A stretch of 64,000 nucleotides of DNA from Butyricimonas faecihominis (GCF_033096445.1 NZ_AP028155.1:2485880-2549879); one strand, 5' to 3'. Numbered from the stretch's first letter, positions 10,070 to 19,553 are shown. Translations and numbers: made by a program. The notes: generated from the sequence alone by a model not told the origin.

Positions 10070-10081
10070 AATCCATTCTTC

Positions 10082-11515
10082 TTAATCTCGTCTGTTATCA
10101 GTTTCACTCTCAGGTAATGGAATAATATAATTGGGTTTCTTGGAGCCATTAGGGCCGGAAACAGAAGTAATACCATTACGTTTTAAGTAGTAATAATATT
10201 GTCCTTCTCCATAAAATTCCTTCTCCCACTCCTGCCGTAACGTTGTTTGAACATCCGTCCCCACCATTCCTGACTGATACCCTCTAATCATACGCAATTT
10301 CTCCAACCAAGAAGAAGCCACCGCATCATCATTTGTTGTCGCCGCGGCAATCAAGTAAAGCTCGCTCAATCGTAACATTGACTGAATTTCATATAAATAA
10401 GGATCACTTCTATTTTCCGTTTGTTCTGCATACTTCACAAATACCATCAAACCGGAAGTCTGCCGCCCGGTAGCCACCTCCCAAGAATGCTTACGATAAT
10501 CATTCGGTTCATCATAAAGTTTATTTATATAACTCTCGGTTGACAATAAAATATTATCATCTTCCAAATCGGAACTAAATAACTCTTTATACATAGTCGT
10601 ACGTTTCATGTTATGTAAGGCAAATAACTCCTCACAGAAGAAAACCCGATCTTTTACCGCGACTGTTTGCGAAACCGGAGTAAAGGCCGTATTAAAATTA
10701 TTCGCCTCGTTAGTCTTCGGATCTTTGCCTTCCAACAAGGTTGTTGCAATCCGGTATGCTTCATCTGCATATTCATCTCCTAAATACCAGCACATACGGG
10801 CTTTTAACGCCCACACGGCATAATAATTCAAACGCAGGTTACGATAATCCCAAAAATCTTCATCTTTGACAATACCCTCTGTCAAAATCACATCCTCAGA
10901 CAAAAGCACGATAGCCGAATCAATATCCGCGAATAAATGTTCAACCAACTCGTCTGCCGGAAGAATAGGCTGCGTGACATCCGTCACCATATTGTAATAA
11001 GGGATGGAGGATTCTTTCTTATTCGCCTCAGAGTACACCGGCCCGAAAATTCGAAACATATCAAAATGCAACAAAGTACGAATAGCCAAAGCCTCTCCCA
11101 TCGACATTCTGTAATTGGCTTGTGACATCAAATCTTGATGTTCGGGTACCTTTTCCAGAAACTCATTACAATCCGCTATCAATTTATAAGCCGCCTTCCA
11201 AATCGCTTCAAAGGTTCCCTTCGGTCCGTCATTCGTGTAATTATATTCATTTAAATCGTAATACGTATGCCCGCTGGACAACTTATACCGTTGCCCCAAC
11301 ACATCAATAGCACCACCTCCCAAATTCTCCGCATACAGGTCATTCGATGCAAGACTCAAATACAAGCCGTTCAACGCTCGCTGTATCCCGTTCTCCGTGG
11401 AATAAAGCTGATCTTCTGCCATCGAGTCGTAAGGTTTCACATCCAACCAGCTATTACAGCCCCCGAAGAATAAACCTCCCGCCAGAATTGTCAATATAAT
11501 AATCGTTTTTCTCAT
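10082..11515 (-). CDS. RagB/SusD family nutrient-binding lipoprotein of locus A
   Basis: This 477-residue lipoprotein (Cys20 in FFGGCNSW) starts with the SusD hallmark NSWLDVKP and shows TPR-like helical pairs through the N-terminal half. The C-terminal part has the usual LRLSELYLIAAE-like helix (here RLSELYLIAAAT) and the ending with PLPESE. It forms the lid of the SusC channel at the cell surface and captures the ligand. The gene follows SusC by 21 bases. The ligand is not deducible, but no glycan-degrading enzyme is nearby. Confidence 0.93.
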   Translation of the reverse strand: MRKTIIILTILAGGLFFGGCNSWLDVKPYDSMAEDQLYSTENGIQRALNGLYLSLASNDLYAENLGGGAIDVLGQRYKLSSGHTYYDLNEYNYTNDGPKGTFEAIWKAAYKLIADCNEFLEKVPEHQDLMSQANYRMSMGEALAIRTLLHFDMFRIFGPVYSEANKKESSIPYYNMVTDVTQPILPADELVEHLFADIDSAIVLLSEDVILTEGIVKDEDFWDYRNLRLNYYAVWALKARMCWYLGDEYADEAYRIATTLLEGKDPKTNEANNFNTAFTPVSQTVAVKDRVFFCEELFALHNMKRTTMYKELFSSDLEDDNILLSTESYINKLYDEPNDYRKHSWEVATGRQTSGLMVFVKYAEQTENRSDPYLYEIQSMLRLSELYLIAAATTNDDAVASSWLEKLRMIRGYQSGMVGTDVQTTLRQEWEKEFYGEGQYYYYLKRNGITSVSGPNGSKKPNYIIPLPESETDNRRD

Positions 11516-11536
11516 AATTTCATTTTTTACTCGTGC

Positions 11537-14500
11537 TTAAAATGTCATGTTCACAGAAAAAGAAACAGTCCGTGCAAATGGATAAGAAGTACCCCGCTCT
11601 GCCTTAATGGTAGAGCAACGGAAAACATCATTCATATTGGCACGTATCGTCATATTCTTTAAAAACACTTTTTTCAACCATTTCTGTTCCCCGAATTCAT
11701 AGGCTAAAGATATGGACTCACCGCTAAGCGTGTTCTCTTTCTGAACATAGCGGGAAGTCATCGGGGCAGTTTCATTATCACTAACCGTTGAAGTGATTTT
11801 CTTATATTGAGCATGATCCCCCGGTTTTTGCCAACGATCATACAAGGCACGCTTATCCTGATTATAAGTGGTCATTTCCGTTGTCTTCAGATTTTCAATG
11901 CGGTTATATAATTCCGTGTTAAAATAGTCGGCATCAATCCGGTAACGGAAATAAGCACTAATAGAAAAACCTTTATAATAGAGGTTGGTACCGAACACAC
12001 CTTCCAGCAAAGGTTCCGTGTTTCCCACCACCATCTCGTCATTTATATCATAATCGAAAGTATAACTCCCGTCCTTTTTAATGTAAATCTCCGATCCTGT
12101 CATAGGGTCTATACCGGCAGAACGAACCGCCCATATATCAGTCGGGCTACCTCCATCCCGGTAACGTGTCAAGGAAGTAGATTTCAACTCGTCATTCAGC
12201 AATTCCAAACTCGCGCCGATGTTACGATACGTCTGTTTCTGGTGCCGCCCGTTCAAAGAGAATGACCAGTTAAGACGATCCTCCGCCTTTTCCATAACAG
12301 TTCCGACAACATTGAAACTAACTCCTTTCGTACGCTGCGCTCCCAGATTCGTGATATAAGAATCACGCCCCGTGGAAGAGGCAATTGAAGTAGTTACCAA
12401 CATGGGGTCTGTATCTTTCCAATAGACATCCGTATTGATCTTCAAACGATTATTCAACACAGTCAAATCCAATCCCAAATTATAATCCATCGTTTTCTGC
12501 CATTTCAGATCGGGATTCCCGAAACCGGAAACATTAGCTCCCATCCCGAAAGCATTTTGCAGGTTCGTATTATACACGTAAGTCGTATAGGCCTTATAGG
12601 CAGAGAAGTTCTGATTTCCCGGATTACCAACTGAAAAACGCAATTTCAACCAGTTCACCCAATCCCCGATAAAAGCCTCATTATGAATATTCCAAGCCAC
12701 CCCGACAGACCAACTATCCGTGAAGCGCTTATTCGTCCCGAATACCGAAGATCCGTCTTTACGATAATTCACGTCCAACAGATACCGATTGTTGTAAGCA
12801 TAGTTTAAGTTCAGATAGATACTCGTGCTACGGGTAGTCGATTCACTATACGACGGTTTACTTTCCGTGGCATACTCGTTGGCAAAAGCGGGATTCGGAA
12901 CGTTATCATCCGGGAAACCGATGGCCGTAAAAGCATCATTGATCAAACGTGTAGAAGAAAAGTTCCATCCTAACACGGCATTCACCTGATGTACATCCCC
13001 CAACAATTTTCCATACGTCACGGTCACGTCCCCGTCATATCCCCAGCGATCGGTTGTTGATTTCGTGTAAGAACCCCGTTCCGTCTTTTCCGTTTCGTCA
13101 AAATCAGTATGGAAAGGAGACTTAAACTTTTCGCTTTTATTATTACCTTTCGTCAGACTGATTCTTCCCCGTGCCATGATCCCATCCATGGGACGCCATT
13201 CCATCTGGAAATTATTACGAAAAGAGATCTCTTTCGCATCGTCCAAATAATTCAAGCTGGCATTGTACAAAGGATTTTCTACTTTAATCGACCAAAAACC
13301 TCCATCCACGGAAGACTCTTCTAGATACTTCGGTACGGAACCCTCGTAATCTTTCGGGTAATAGGGATTTGTCTGTACATACACCGAAAAACTTTGCGGT
13401 GCATTCTGACTTTCCGTGTAATCCAACGTGAATTTATTATCAAAACTGAATTTACCTTTCCGGTAACGCAAATCAATATTGAAACTCAAAACATCACGTC
13501 CGGATTGTTTCATCACCCCCTGCGTTCCGTTATAACTCAACCCGACTCCATACAACATAGCATCATCTCCCCCTTCGACATACATATTGTGCTTATGAGA
13601 AAACCCCGTCCTGACTGGTTCACTCAACCAATAAGTATCCACCCCGCTCTGCACGTTTTTCAACCGCTGGTTGTAAAGATTCATTCGATCGACCAGATAT
13701 TCTTCATTCGAGGTCTTCGTGTAATAGCCCGTCAGCCACTCAAATTCCAACTTCTCCGCGGCATTCATCATATTGTAGTCGCTGAGATCCGGCATCTGAA
13801 CCGTGAGATCTCCATTATAAGACAGACGCAAGGTTCCCGGGGCAGGACGCTTAGTTTCAACGACCACCACTCCATTAGCGGCACGAGAACCGTAAATTGC
13901 CGTGGAGGCAGCATCTTTCAAAATTGTAACAGAAGCCACCCGCTCCATGTTCAAATCGACAATCGTCTGTAAATCTACTTCAAAACCATCCAAGATAAAC
14001 AAGGGTTGATTCGGGTCAACGGCATAATCCTCTTTCAGATTGACAATACTCGTTTTACCGCGAATATCAATATCGGGCAATTTGTTCGGGTCGGAACCGA
14101 ACTCGTTGTTCGGGGTAATATGAAAAGAAGGGTCCAGCGTTTTCAAACTCTGCAAAATATTTTGCGATCCCATCATTTTCAAATCCTCTTTCTTATATGT
14201 CGTCGCGGAACCGGTAAAACTTTCGGATTTACGTTCGAAAATACCGGTCACCACCACCTCGTCCATTTGGGTAGTTTCCTCTTCCAACACAATTTTTAGC
14301 TCCGCCTGCCCGGAGAATGTCACTTCAGTCGTTTTCATTCCGATGAAAGAAAATTGCAGAACCGTACCGGCCGTATTAGGAAAAGAAAGAGTGAATTTTC
14401 CATCCATATCTGTCGAAGTTCCCAACGTCGTACCTTTCAGTAAAACGGTCACCCCCGGCAAAGGTAATCCTTGAACATCCACAACGACCCCTTTCGCAAC

Positions 14501-14854
14501 CCGTTGCTGCACGGGGTCCGGTTTCGTTTCTTGCGGACGGATAACAACCGTGTTATCAACAATCCGGAACGTGAAATTCTTTCCCAAGACTTGCCGCAAA
14601 GCCTCATCCAAGGAAACATTCTGGCAACGAACCGAAACTTTCCCCACGGCATTAATTTCTTGATTGTTGTAGAAAAAGTCCAGTTTCGTCTGTTTCTTTA
14701 TCGCGTCAAGCGCTTCTTTACAAGTTGCATTACTTAGATCGAGACTAATACTATCCGTTTGAGCATAAGTGTCGGCACTTAATCTCAAAACACCAAAGAG
14801 GATTAAAAAAACGGTTAATTTCATAAACCTCCATGTTTTCAATAAAAAATTCAT
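11537..14854 (-). CDS. SusC/RagA family TonB-linked outer-membrane importer of locus A, with STN domain
   Basis: This 1105-residue protein has a signal peptide (about 1-31), an STN domain (about 35-105), a carboxypeptidase-regulatory-like domain (about 118-205, with PLPGVTVLLKGT), a TonB-box-like MDEVVVTG, a plug domain containing DAASTAIYGSRAANGV, and a C-terminal barrel ending in SFSVNMTF. The STN domain is the part that contacts FecR-type anti-sigma factors, consistent with the sigma/FecR pair just upstream. The barrel would import the SusD-bound ligand using TonB. It is close in type to the locus C SusC. Confidence 0.95.
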   Translation of the reverse strand: MNFLLKTWRFMKLTVFLILFGVLRLSADTYAQTDSISLDLSNATCKEALDAIKKQTKLDFFYNNQEINAVGKVSVRCQNVSLDEALRQVLGKNFTFRIVDNTVVIRPQETKPDPVQQRVAKGVVVDVQGLPLPGVTVLLKGTTLGTSTDMDGKFTLSFPNTAGTVLQFSFIGMKTTEVTFSGQAELKIVLEEETTQMDEVVVTGIFERKSESFTGSATTYKKEDLKMMGSQNILQSLKTLDPSFHITPNNEFGSDPNKLPDIDIRGKTSIVNLKEDYAVDPNQPLFILDGFEVDLQTIVDLNMERVASVTILKDAASTAIYGSRAANGVVVVETKRPAPGTLRLSYNGDLTVQMPDLSDYNMMNAAEKLEFEWLTGYYTKTSNEEYLVDRMNLYNQRLKNVQSGVDTYWLSEPVRTGFSHKHNMYVEGGDDAMLYGVGLSYNGTQGVMKQSGRDVLSFNIDLRYRKGKFSFDNKFTLDYTESQNAPQSFSVYVQTNPYYPKDYEGSVPKYLEESSVDGGFWSIKVENPLYNASLNYLDDAKEISFRNNFQMEWRPMDGIMARGRISLTKGNNKSEKFKSPFHTDFDETEKTERGSYTKSTTDRWGYDGDVTVTYGKLLGDVHQVNAVLGWNFSSTRLINDAFTAIGFPDDNVPNPAFANEYATESKPSYSESTTRSTSIYLNLNYAYNNRYLLDVNYRKDGSSVFGTNKRFTDSWSVGVAWNIHNEAFIGDWVNWLKLRFSVGNPGNQNFSAYKAYTTYVYNTNLQNAFGMGANVSGFGNPDLKWQKTMDYNLGLDLTVLNNRLKINTDVYWKDTDPMLVTTSIASSTGRDSYITNLGAQRTKGVSFNVVGTVMEKAEDRLNWSFSLNGRHQKQTYRNIGASLELLNDELKSTSLTRYRDGGSPTDIWAVRSAGIDPMTGSEIYIKKDGSYTFDYDINDEMVVGNTEPLLEGVFGTNLYYKGFSISAYFRYRIDADYFNTELYNRIENLKTTEMTTYNQDKRALYDRWQKPGDHAQYKKITSTVSDNETAPMTSRYVQKENTLSGESISLAYEFGEQKWLKKVFLKNMTIRANMNDVFRCSTIKAERGTSYPFARTVSFSVNMTF

Positions 14855-14957
14855 ACATTTGTAGTTATGGGTTTAACAATTACCGGACGCCTACTGCAAT
14901 TTGTGTCCGGCCGATTAAAACACACTTACGGTAATCGCACTAACGGTTACCGTTTTC
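14854..14957 (+). ncRNA. Predicted antisense RNA over the SusC leader, locus A
   Basis: On the strand opposite SusC, TACATTTG (14854-14861) fits TAnnTTTG and overlaps the SusC start. Downstream are a stem at 14883-14890/14903-14910 (one wobble) and a second stem ACGGTAA/TTACCGT (14928-14934/14947-14953) followed by TTTT, ending at the FecR stop. Transcription would start near 14868 and give about 90 bases. The same arrangement occurs in loci B, C and D. No -33 element is clear. Confidence 0.45.
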
Positions 14958-14960
14958 ATA

Positions 14961-16070
14961 TTATAAATTACGAAATACTTTCACCTGTTGTCCCTCCACC
15001 TTGAACCTGACATTAGTCGTCTCCTCGATTAATCCCAACACCTGTTCCAGCTCGTTATATCGTTTCATAACCCCGGTAAAGCGATAATATTTCGCCACCG
15101 TATCATCAAAACGAATCTCCACATCATACCAGCGCTCCAATTGATGGGCAATAGCCTCTAAAGACATATCGCTAAACACGAAACGCCCCTTCTTCCAAGC
15201 AATAATATCATCAACATTTACTTGTCCGGTCGTGATCACCCCTTCCTTCAAAACAGCCTGTTCCCCCGCTACAAGAATACATTCCTGACGAGTATCCGGA
15301 TAGGACACCCGAACTTTCCCTTCAGCCAAAGTCGTACGCAAACAATCGTCATCCCGATAAGCATTGATATTAAATTCGGTTCCCAAAGCCTCCACCTGCA
15401 TATCGTTCACCATCACCCGGAAAGGTTTCGTGGCATCTTTCGCCACTTGGAAATAAGCCTCTCCTTTAAGGAAAACCTTGCGTTCCGTACCGACAAAATC
15501 AACCGGGTAACGTAATTCCGATTCCGAATTCAACCATACCCGCGTCCCGTCGGACAATTGCACCTGATACTCCGTGGAACGGGGAACACTCAACGTGTTA
15601 AAGATCTCTTCCTCCAACTGCACGTTCTCCGCCTGATAAATCATCTGTTGCCCGGCACTCACCAAAATCCCGGTTCCGCTCTCTTGAATTACCGAATCGC
15701 CACTCCATTGTTGCACCTGAAGCACTCGCCCGTCATTCAAGGTAAGCGATACTTGATGACGTTTTCCCACGTTCTCCGACATCGGAACGACCTCGTTGGA
15801 ATGATGACCATAAAACCAGATACCGACAGTCAGGGGCATCACGATGGCTGCCGCCACCACCCATCTTCGCACCAGCTCTCTTCTCCGAGAATGTTTCAAC
15901 GTCCGGCAAACCTGTTCCCACATACGATCCTTATCCGGTGGAGTGGCCTTTTTCCGGCACTCATCCATACGGACCAGTAGAGAGAATAATTCCTTATCCA
16001 CTTTTTCCTTGTTACTACCCGACAAGAAATCATCCAACTTCTTATGTAACTGTTCTTTCTCCATTTTCAA
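14961..16070 (-). CDS. FecR-family anti-sigma factor of locus A
   Basis: This 369-residue protein has an N-terminal cytoplasmic helical region that would hold the sigma factor, one membrane helix (about 70-88), a periplasmic FecR domain (about 125-225, with STEYQVQLSDGTRVWLNS), and a C-terminal DUF4974 domain (about 290-369) that contacts the STN domain of SusC. This is the standard Bacteroidota FecR build and length. It follows the sigma gene by 88 bases and precedes SusC by 106 bases. It passes the ligand signal from the outer membrane to the sigma factor. Confidence 0.93.
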   Translation of the reverse strand: MKMEKEQLHKKLDDFLSGSNKEKVDKELFSLLVRMDECRKKATPPDKDRMWEQVCRTLKHSRRRELVRRWVVAAAIVMPLTVGIWFYGHHSNEVVPMSENVGKRHQVSLTLNDGRVLQVQQWSGDSVIQESGTGILVSAGQQMIYQAENVQLEEEIFNTLSVPRSTEYQVQLSDGTRVWLNSESELRYPVDFVGTERKVFLKGEAYFQVAKDATKPFRVMVNDMQVEALGTEFNINAYRDDDCLRTTLAEGKVRVSYPDTRQECILVAGEQAVLKEGVITTGQVNVDDIIAWKKGRFVFSDMSLEAIAHQLERWYDVEIRFDDTVAKYYRFTGVMKRYNELEQVLGLIEETTNVRFKVEGQQVKVFRNL

Positions 16071-16158
16071 AACCCGTCTTTACATTCTTATTGCATTCTT
16101 TCAAACACACTAATGACAGGTAACAGAAAAAAAAGGGTGAAAAAAGAAGGATCTTTTT

Positions 16159-16734
16159 TCACATATATCCTAAGAAAATAAGTAATGCAATGATTTCCAA
16201 ATCCTTTTCATTGAATTCGGTCCGCAATTTACTATAAGCACTTTTTAATTGCGTTTTGACCGTATTAACAGAAACATCCAATCTTTCCGCCACTTCCTTA
16301 TACTTCAACCCCTCAATACAGGCCAGAATAAATATCTCCCGGCACTTCTCCGGCAACGAGTCAACAAACACGTTCAAGCGTTCCCGCATGATATTCAACT
16401 CTTCTTCATCTTCCGGAACTTCTTCCTCCATGATCTCCCACCGCTGACTTTCCTCGTAATGATGCTTCACTTTCAAATGCTCCAAATAATTTTGGCAACG
16501 ATGATCCACGGCCTTACACAGATAGCCGGGAACAGAATCCGTTATCTTTAAATTTTTCCGCAATTGCCAGAAACGAATGAAAACCTCCTGCACGATGTCC
16601 TCCGCAACCAAATTATCCTTTACAAAACCAAACGCACGATAATACAACATATCCGTGTACTCTCGAAAAAAGTACTCCAAAGCGGAGGTATCTCCCCGTT
16701 GCATTTTTTCGAAAAGGATCAACTCATCTGGCAT
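16159..16734 (-). CDS. ECF RNA polymerase sigma factor of locus A
   Basis: This 191-residue protein carries sigma region 2 (about 20-90, with the core-binding VAEDIVQEVFIRFW) and region 4 (about 125-175, with a helix-turn-helix around YKEVAERLDVSVNTVK). There is no region 3, as is usual for ECF sigma factors. It would drive its own operon once FecR is activated through the SusC STN domain. A hydrophobic C-terminal tail (IIALLIFLGYM) is typical of the Bacteroidota subfamily. No clear TTTG/TAnnTTTG promoter was found directly upstream. Confidence 0.94.
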   Translation of the reverse strand: MPDELILFEKMQRGDTSALEYFFREYTDMLYYRAFGFVKDNLVAEDIVQEVFIRFWQLRKNLKITDSVPGYLCKAVDHRCQNYLEHLKVKHHYEESQRWEIMEEEVPEDEEELNIMRERLNVFVDSLPEKCREIFILACIEGLKYKEVAERLDVSVNTVKTQLKSAYSKLRTEFNEKDLEIIALLIFLGYM

Positions 16735-16891
16735 AAGACAATAGGCATTATTTCAATACAAACTCACTGTTATGCAAAAAAAGGTTTTTATTCCATATCG
16801 AAAAAGCGAAAAAATCATAAATAACAACAATAATAACACACGCAACACCCAAAAATCGTCACACTCTCGTTTCTACAGGACACAATCAAAG

Positions 16892-16960
16892 ACGGACAGT
16901 TGGGGAAATTCAACCTTTAATTATTCCAGAACACACAACGTATCCCCCAGCCGTCCGTCA
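16892..16960. repeat. Imperfect inverted repeat between the catalase and sigma genes
   Basis: The arms 16892-16907 (GACGGACAGTTGGGGA) and 16944-16960 (TCCCCCAGCCGTCCGTC) pair over about 15 bases with few mismatches, around a loop of 36 bases. It lies just past the catalase stop. It may help end catalase transcription, but neither side has a good U-run. The rest of 16735-16973 shows nothing recognisable. Confidence 0.45.
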
Positions 16961-16973
16961 GTAAAAATTATTA

Positions 16974-18452
16974 TTAATCTTCTTGTTGCTGGCGTTTCAC
17001 CTCGGCAAGCACCTCTTTCATGTCCAAGCCTGCCGCCTCGGCAATCCCTTTACCACAACGTTCGTCCGCTTGGTAAAAGCGTGCCGCCACCCGCACTTTT
17101 ATATTCACGGGTACCCCTTCCATCGCCGTGGCTACATTCGTGTGTATCCGCATTTTCTCGTCTTCCGGCACCAAACGATACAAGTCACCCGGTTGCGTGT
17201 AGTAATCCTTATCTTGTTGATAATGACTGCCCATCCCCCGGATATCAAAAGGCGGTTGATTATAAGCATGGTTATCTACCGGACCGCCGAAACTATTCGG
17301 CTCGTAGTTCACCGCTCCGCCACCGTTACCATCCACTCGCATGGCACCATCCCGGTGGTAATTGTGCATCGGGCAACGAGGCGCATTTACCGGGATGGAA
17401 TCCGCGTTAATCCCCAGACGATAGCGATGAGCATCCCCGTAAGCAAACAGACGTCCCTGCAACATCTTGTCCGGCGAAAAACTGATTCCCGGTACCACGT
17501 TAGCCGGGTTGAAAGCGGATTGCTCCACGTCGGCAAAGTAATTTTCCGGATTCCGGTTCAACTCGATCACTCCCACCTCGATCAACGGGTAATCCTTATG
17601 GCTCCACACTTTTGTCAAATCGAACGGGTTAAAACGATACGTCTCCGCGTCCTTTTCCGGCATGATCTGCACGCACATTTTCCATTTCGGGAAATCTCCC
17701 TTCTCGATACTCTCGAACAAATCCCGCTGGGAATGTTCCCGGTCTTTCGCCACGATCTTTTCCGCCTCCTCGTTCGTGAAGTTCGCGATTCCCTGCATAC
17801 AGCGTAAATGGAATTTCACCCAGCAACGTTCGTCATACTCGTTATAAAAACTAAACGTATGACTTCCGAAACCGTGCATATGACGGAAATCTTGGGGGAT
17901 CCCCCGGTCACTCATCAGAATCATGACCTGATGCAACGTCTCCGGAGACAAGCTCCAGAAATCCCACATCGCCGTGTTACTCCTCAGGTTCGTCTTCGGA
18001 TCCCGCTTTTGCGTGTGAATAAAATCGGGAAACTTCAAGGGGTCCCGGATAAAGAAAACAGGCGTGTTATTCCCGACCAGATCCCAGTTTCCCTCGTCAG
18101 TATAGAATTTCATGGCAAATCCCCGGACATCTCGTTCCGTGTCGGCAGCACCCCGCTCCCCGGCAACCGTGGAGAAACGCATGAACACGTCGGTCTTCTT
18201 GCCAACCTTGGCAAAAATACTTGCTTTCGTGTAACGGGTTATATCGTTCGTCACCGTGAACGTACCAAACGCCCCGCTTCCCTTAGCATGCACGATACGT
18301 TCCGGAATCCGCTCCCGGTTAAAATGAGCCAATTTCTCGATCAGCCAAACGTTTTGCAAGAGAGCCGGCCCATGAGGTCCCGCTGTCTGGATGTTTTGGT
18401 TATCACCGACCGGAGCGCCGGCCTCGGTGGTAAGTTTCTGTTTCTTTTCCAT
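16974..18452 (-). CDS. katA: Haem catalase, small-subunit clade
   Basis: This 492-residue protein is a typical small-subunit (clade 3) catalase that converts hydrogen peroxide to water and oxygen in the cytoplasm. The catalytic His55 lies in [18 protein letters not shown], the catalytic Asn128 in [11 protein letters not shown], and the proximal haem ligand Tyr338 in [14 protein letters not shown]. No active-site residue is missing. It lies 84 bases downstream of the PAS gene on the same strand. A perfect 17-bp inverted repeat in the leader takes in the first two bases of the start codon, so expression may be controlled at translation or by a protein binding there. Confidence 0.97.
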   Translation of the reverse strand: MEKKQKLTTEAGAPVGDNQNIQTAGPHGPALLQNVWLIEKLAHFNRERIPERIVHAKGSGAFGTFTVTNDITRYTKASIFAKVGKKTDVFMRFSTVAGERGAADTERDVRGFAMKFYTDEGNWDLVGNNTPVFFIRDPLKFPDFIHTQKRDPKTNLRSNTAMWDFWSLSPETLHQVMILMSDRGIPQDFRHMHGFGSHTFSFYNEYDERCWVKFHLRCMQGIANFTNEEAEKIVAKDREHSQRDLFESIEKGDFPKWKMCVQIMPEKDAETYRFNPFDLTKVWSHKDYPLIEVGVIELNRNPENYFADVEQSAFNPANVVPGISFSPDKMLQGRLFAYGDAHRYRLGINADSIPVNAPRCPMHNYHRDGAMRVDGNGGGAVNYEPNSFGGPVDNHAYNQPPFDIRGMGSHYQQDKDYYTQPGDLYRLVPEDEKMRIHTNVATAMEGVPVNIKVRVAARFYQADERCGKGIAEAAGLDMKEVLAEVKRQQQED

Positions 18453-18507
18453 GGTTAATAAGGTATATTCGTTATCATCTATATCCCGATTATACCTTAT
18501 TAACCAT
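18451..18507 (-). promoter_or_regulatory. Perfect 17-bp inverted repeat over the catalase start codon
   Basis: ATGGTTAATAAGGTATA (18451-18467) and its exact reverse complement (18491-18507) are separated by 23 bases. In the catalase mRNA the second arm ends with the AU of the start codon, so folding would hide initiation. The first arm encodes a possible five-codon leader ORF (ATG GTT AAT AAG GTA TAA). No U-run follows, so it is not an intrinsic terminator. Confidence 0.6.
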
Positions 18508-18536
18508 TAAAAAGTTTTACAAACGAATCAAAATTT

Positions 18537-18878
18537 CTATTCCATTTTCGGTTTACGGATGTAGTGCGGCATTTCAAAAGGAATCTCCAAAGAAAATTCC
18601 ACCAACCCCATAAACTCGCCATTCTCGTACCACGGGGTCTGGTAAATCAATTTTTTCACGCCGTTTTTCTCGATCGTGTAAGCATTCGTGGCGTGTTCTT
18701 CCATCAACTGCACCAACTTCGTCCGGGCAGGCTCCGGGTGACAATCCAACACGTTCTGCCCAACAAGATCGCCGTGATTCGTTTTTTGGGATTTATCGTT
18801 CATTTGAAGAATCTTACCTTCTTTATCGCAAACCGTGATGGCCACGTTCAATTCTTTCATGTAATCCATAGCTGTCAT
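18537..18878 (-). CDS. Small single PAS-domain protein
   Basis: The 113-residue product consists almost wholly of one PAS domain: an early VAITVCDKEGKILQMND strand pair, a helical part, then the closing sheet around KKLIYQTPWYENGEFMG and LVEFSLEIP. No output domain, signal peptide or membrane helix is seen. It could bind a small ligand or cofactor. It lies directly upstream of catalase on the same strand, which suggests a link with redox sensing, but this is inference. A second Met at residue 4 is an alternative start. Confidence 0.85.
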   Translation of the reverse strand: MTAMDYMKELNVAITVCDKEGKILQMNDKSQKTNHGDLVGQNVLDCHPEPARTKLVQLMEEHATNAYTIEKNGVKKLIYQTPWYENGEFMGLVEFSLEIPFEMPHYIRKPKME

Positions 18879-18893
18879 TTTTTAATTGATCCA

Positions 18894-18901
18894 CAAAACT
18901 A
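18894..18901 (-). promoter_or_regulatory. Possible -7 promoter box for the PAS gene
   Basis: On the minus strand this reads TAGTTTTG, a match to TAnnTTTG, 16 bases before the start codon. No -33 TTTG is visible at the right distance. Confidence 0.35.
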
Positions 18902-18983
18902 CAATTTTTCATCGTGCCGCTCTCCCATTTTCACGAATTAATAGCCATGATCCACATTTTTCTTCAAATTTTCTTGCAAATAT

Positions 18984-19014
18984 TTTGCAGTTCTCCTGAA
19001 AACCCCTATATTTG
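18984..19014 (+). promoter_or_regulatory. Promoter of tRNA-Asn
   Basis: TTTG at 18984-18987 and TATATTTG at 19007-19014 are separated by 19 bases, matching the Bacteroidota housekeeping promoter. The predicted start, near 19021, is about 12 bases before the tRNA. Confidence 0.75.
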
Positions 19015-19032
19015 CATCGCTTTTGAGAAAAT

Positions 19033-19109
19033 TCCTTAGTAGCTCAGTTGGTTAGAGCGGCGGACTGTTAATCCGTAGGTCGTAGGTTCAAGTCCTACCT
19101 GAGGAGCCA
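19033..19109 (+). tRNA. tRNA-Asn (anticodon GTT)
   Basis: The sequence folds into a full cloverleaf. The seven-base acceptor stem pairs TCCTTAG with CTGAGGA (one G-U). The D-arm is GCTCAGTTGGTTAGAGC, the anticodon stem-loop has GTT at 19067-19069, and the T-arm contains GGTTCAAGTCC. Discriminator G is at 19106, and CCA is encoded (19107-19109). A promoter lies upstream and a terminator just downstream, so it is a single-gene unit. Confidence 0.96.
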
Positions 19110-19117
19110 AGAAGCTG

Positions 19118-19144
19118 AAAGCCAGTAGAAATACTGGCTTTTTT
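19118..19144 (+). terminator. Intrinsic terminator of tRNA-Asn
   Basis: A ten-base stem, AAAGCCAGTA (19118-19127) with TACTGGCTTT (19132-19141), closes a GAAA tetraloop and runs into a T-tract. Confidence 0.85.
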
Positions 19145-19275
19145 CATGCTCGCAAGTTTCGAATTTCATGCAAAAGCTCAAGCTATCTATTACATAAACA
19201 CTTGTTTAAAAACGACTTAACTACTTCATCCAAAATCATAGACATATTCAGACAGACAAGGTATTAAAATACCAT

Positions 19276-19353
19276 ATTTGCTATCATTTACACTTCATTT
19301 GCTATCAACTGGTCACCAAAGTGGTCACCTTCTCTAAAAAAAGTGGTCACCTT
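19276..19353. repeat. Two pairs of short direct repeats near the tRNA
   Basis: ATTTGCTATCA occurs at 19276-19286 and 19297-19307 (period 21). AAAGTGGTCACCTT occurs at 19318-19331 and 19340-19353 (period 22), with a third GGTCACC core at 19311-19317. Regular spacing of 10-14-base repeats by about two helical turns resembles integrase arm-type or other protein-binding sites. Confidence 0.55.
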
Positions 19354-19553
19354 TTTTCGAAGGATAAACTATTGTTTTAAAGGCTATTAATCTACATTTA
19401 TTAGCAACAAATAAAAGTAAATCATACCTGATTCCCCACCTCAAACCGGGTTGAAAGTGAAAAAAGGATCTCAATTGCTTATCTATTGCCTCATTATTGC
19501 ATTCCACCCCCAGAACACGGTGTATGTTATTTTTCCTTATATCCTGTTAAAAT

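Noticed and set aside
16892-16960. A firm terminator call for the repeat after catalase
   Set aside because: The loop is 36 bases and neither side has a clean U-run, so it is listed only as an inverted repeat.
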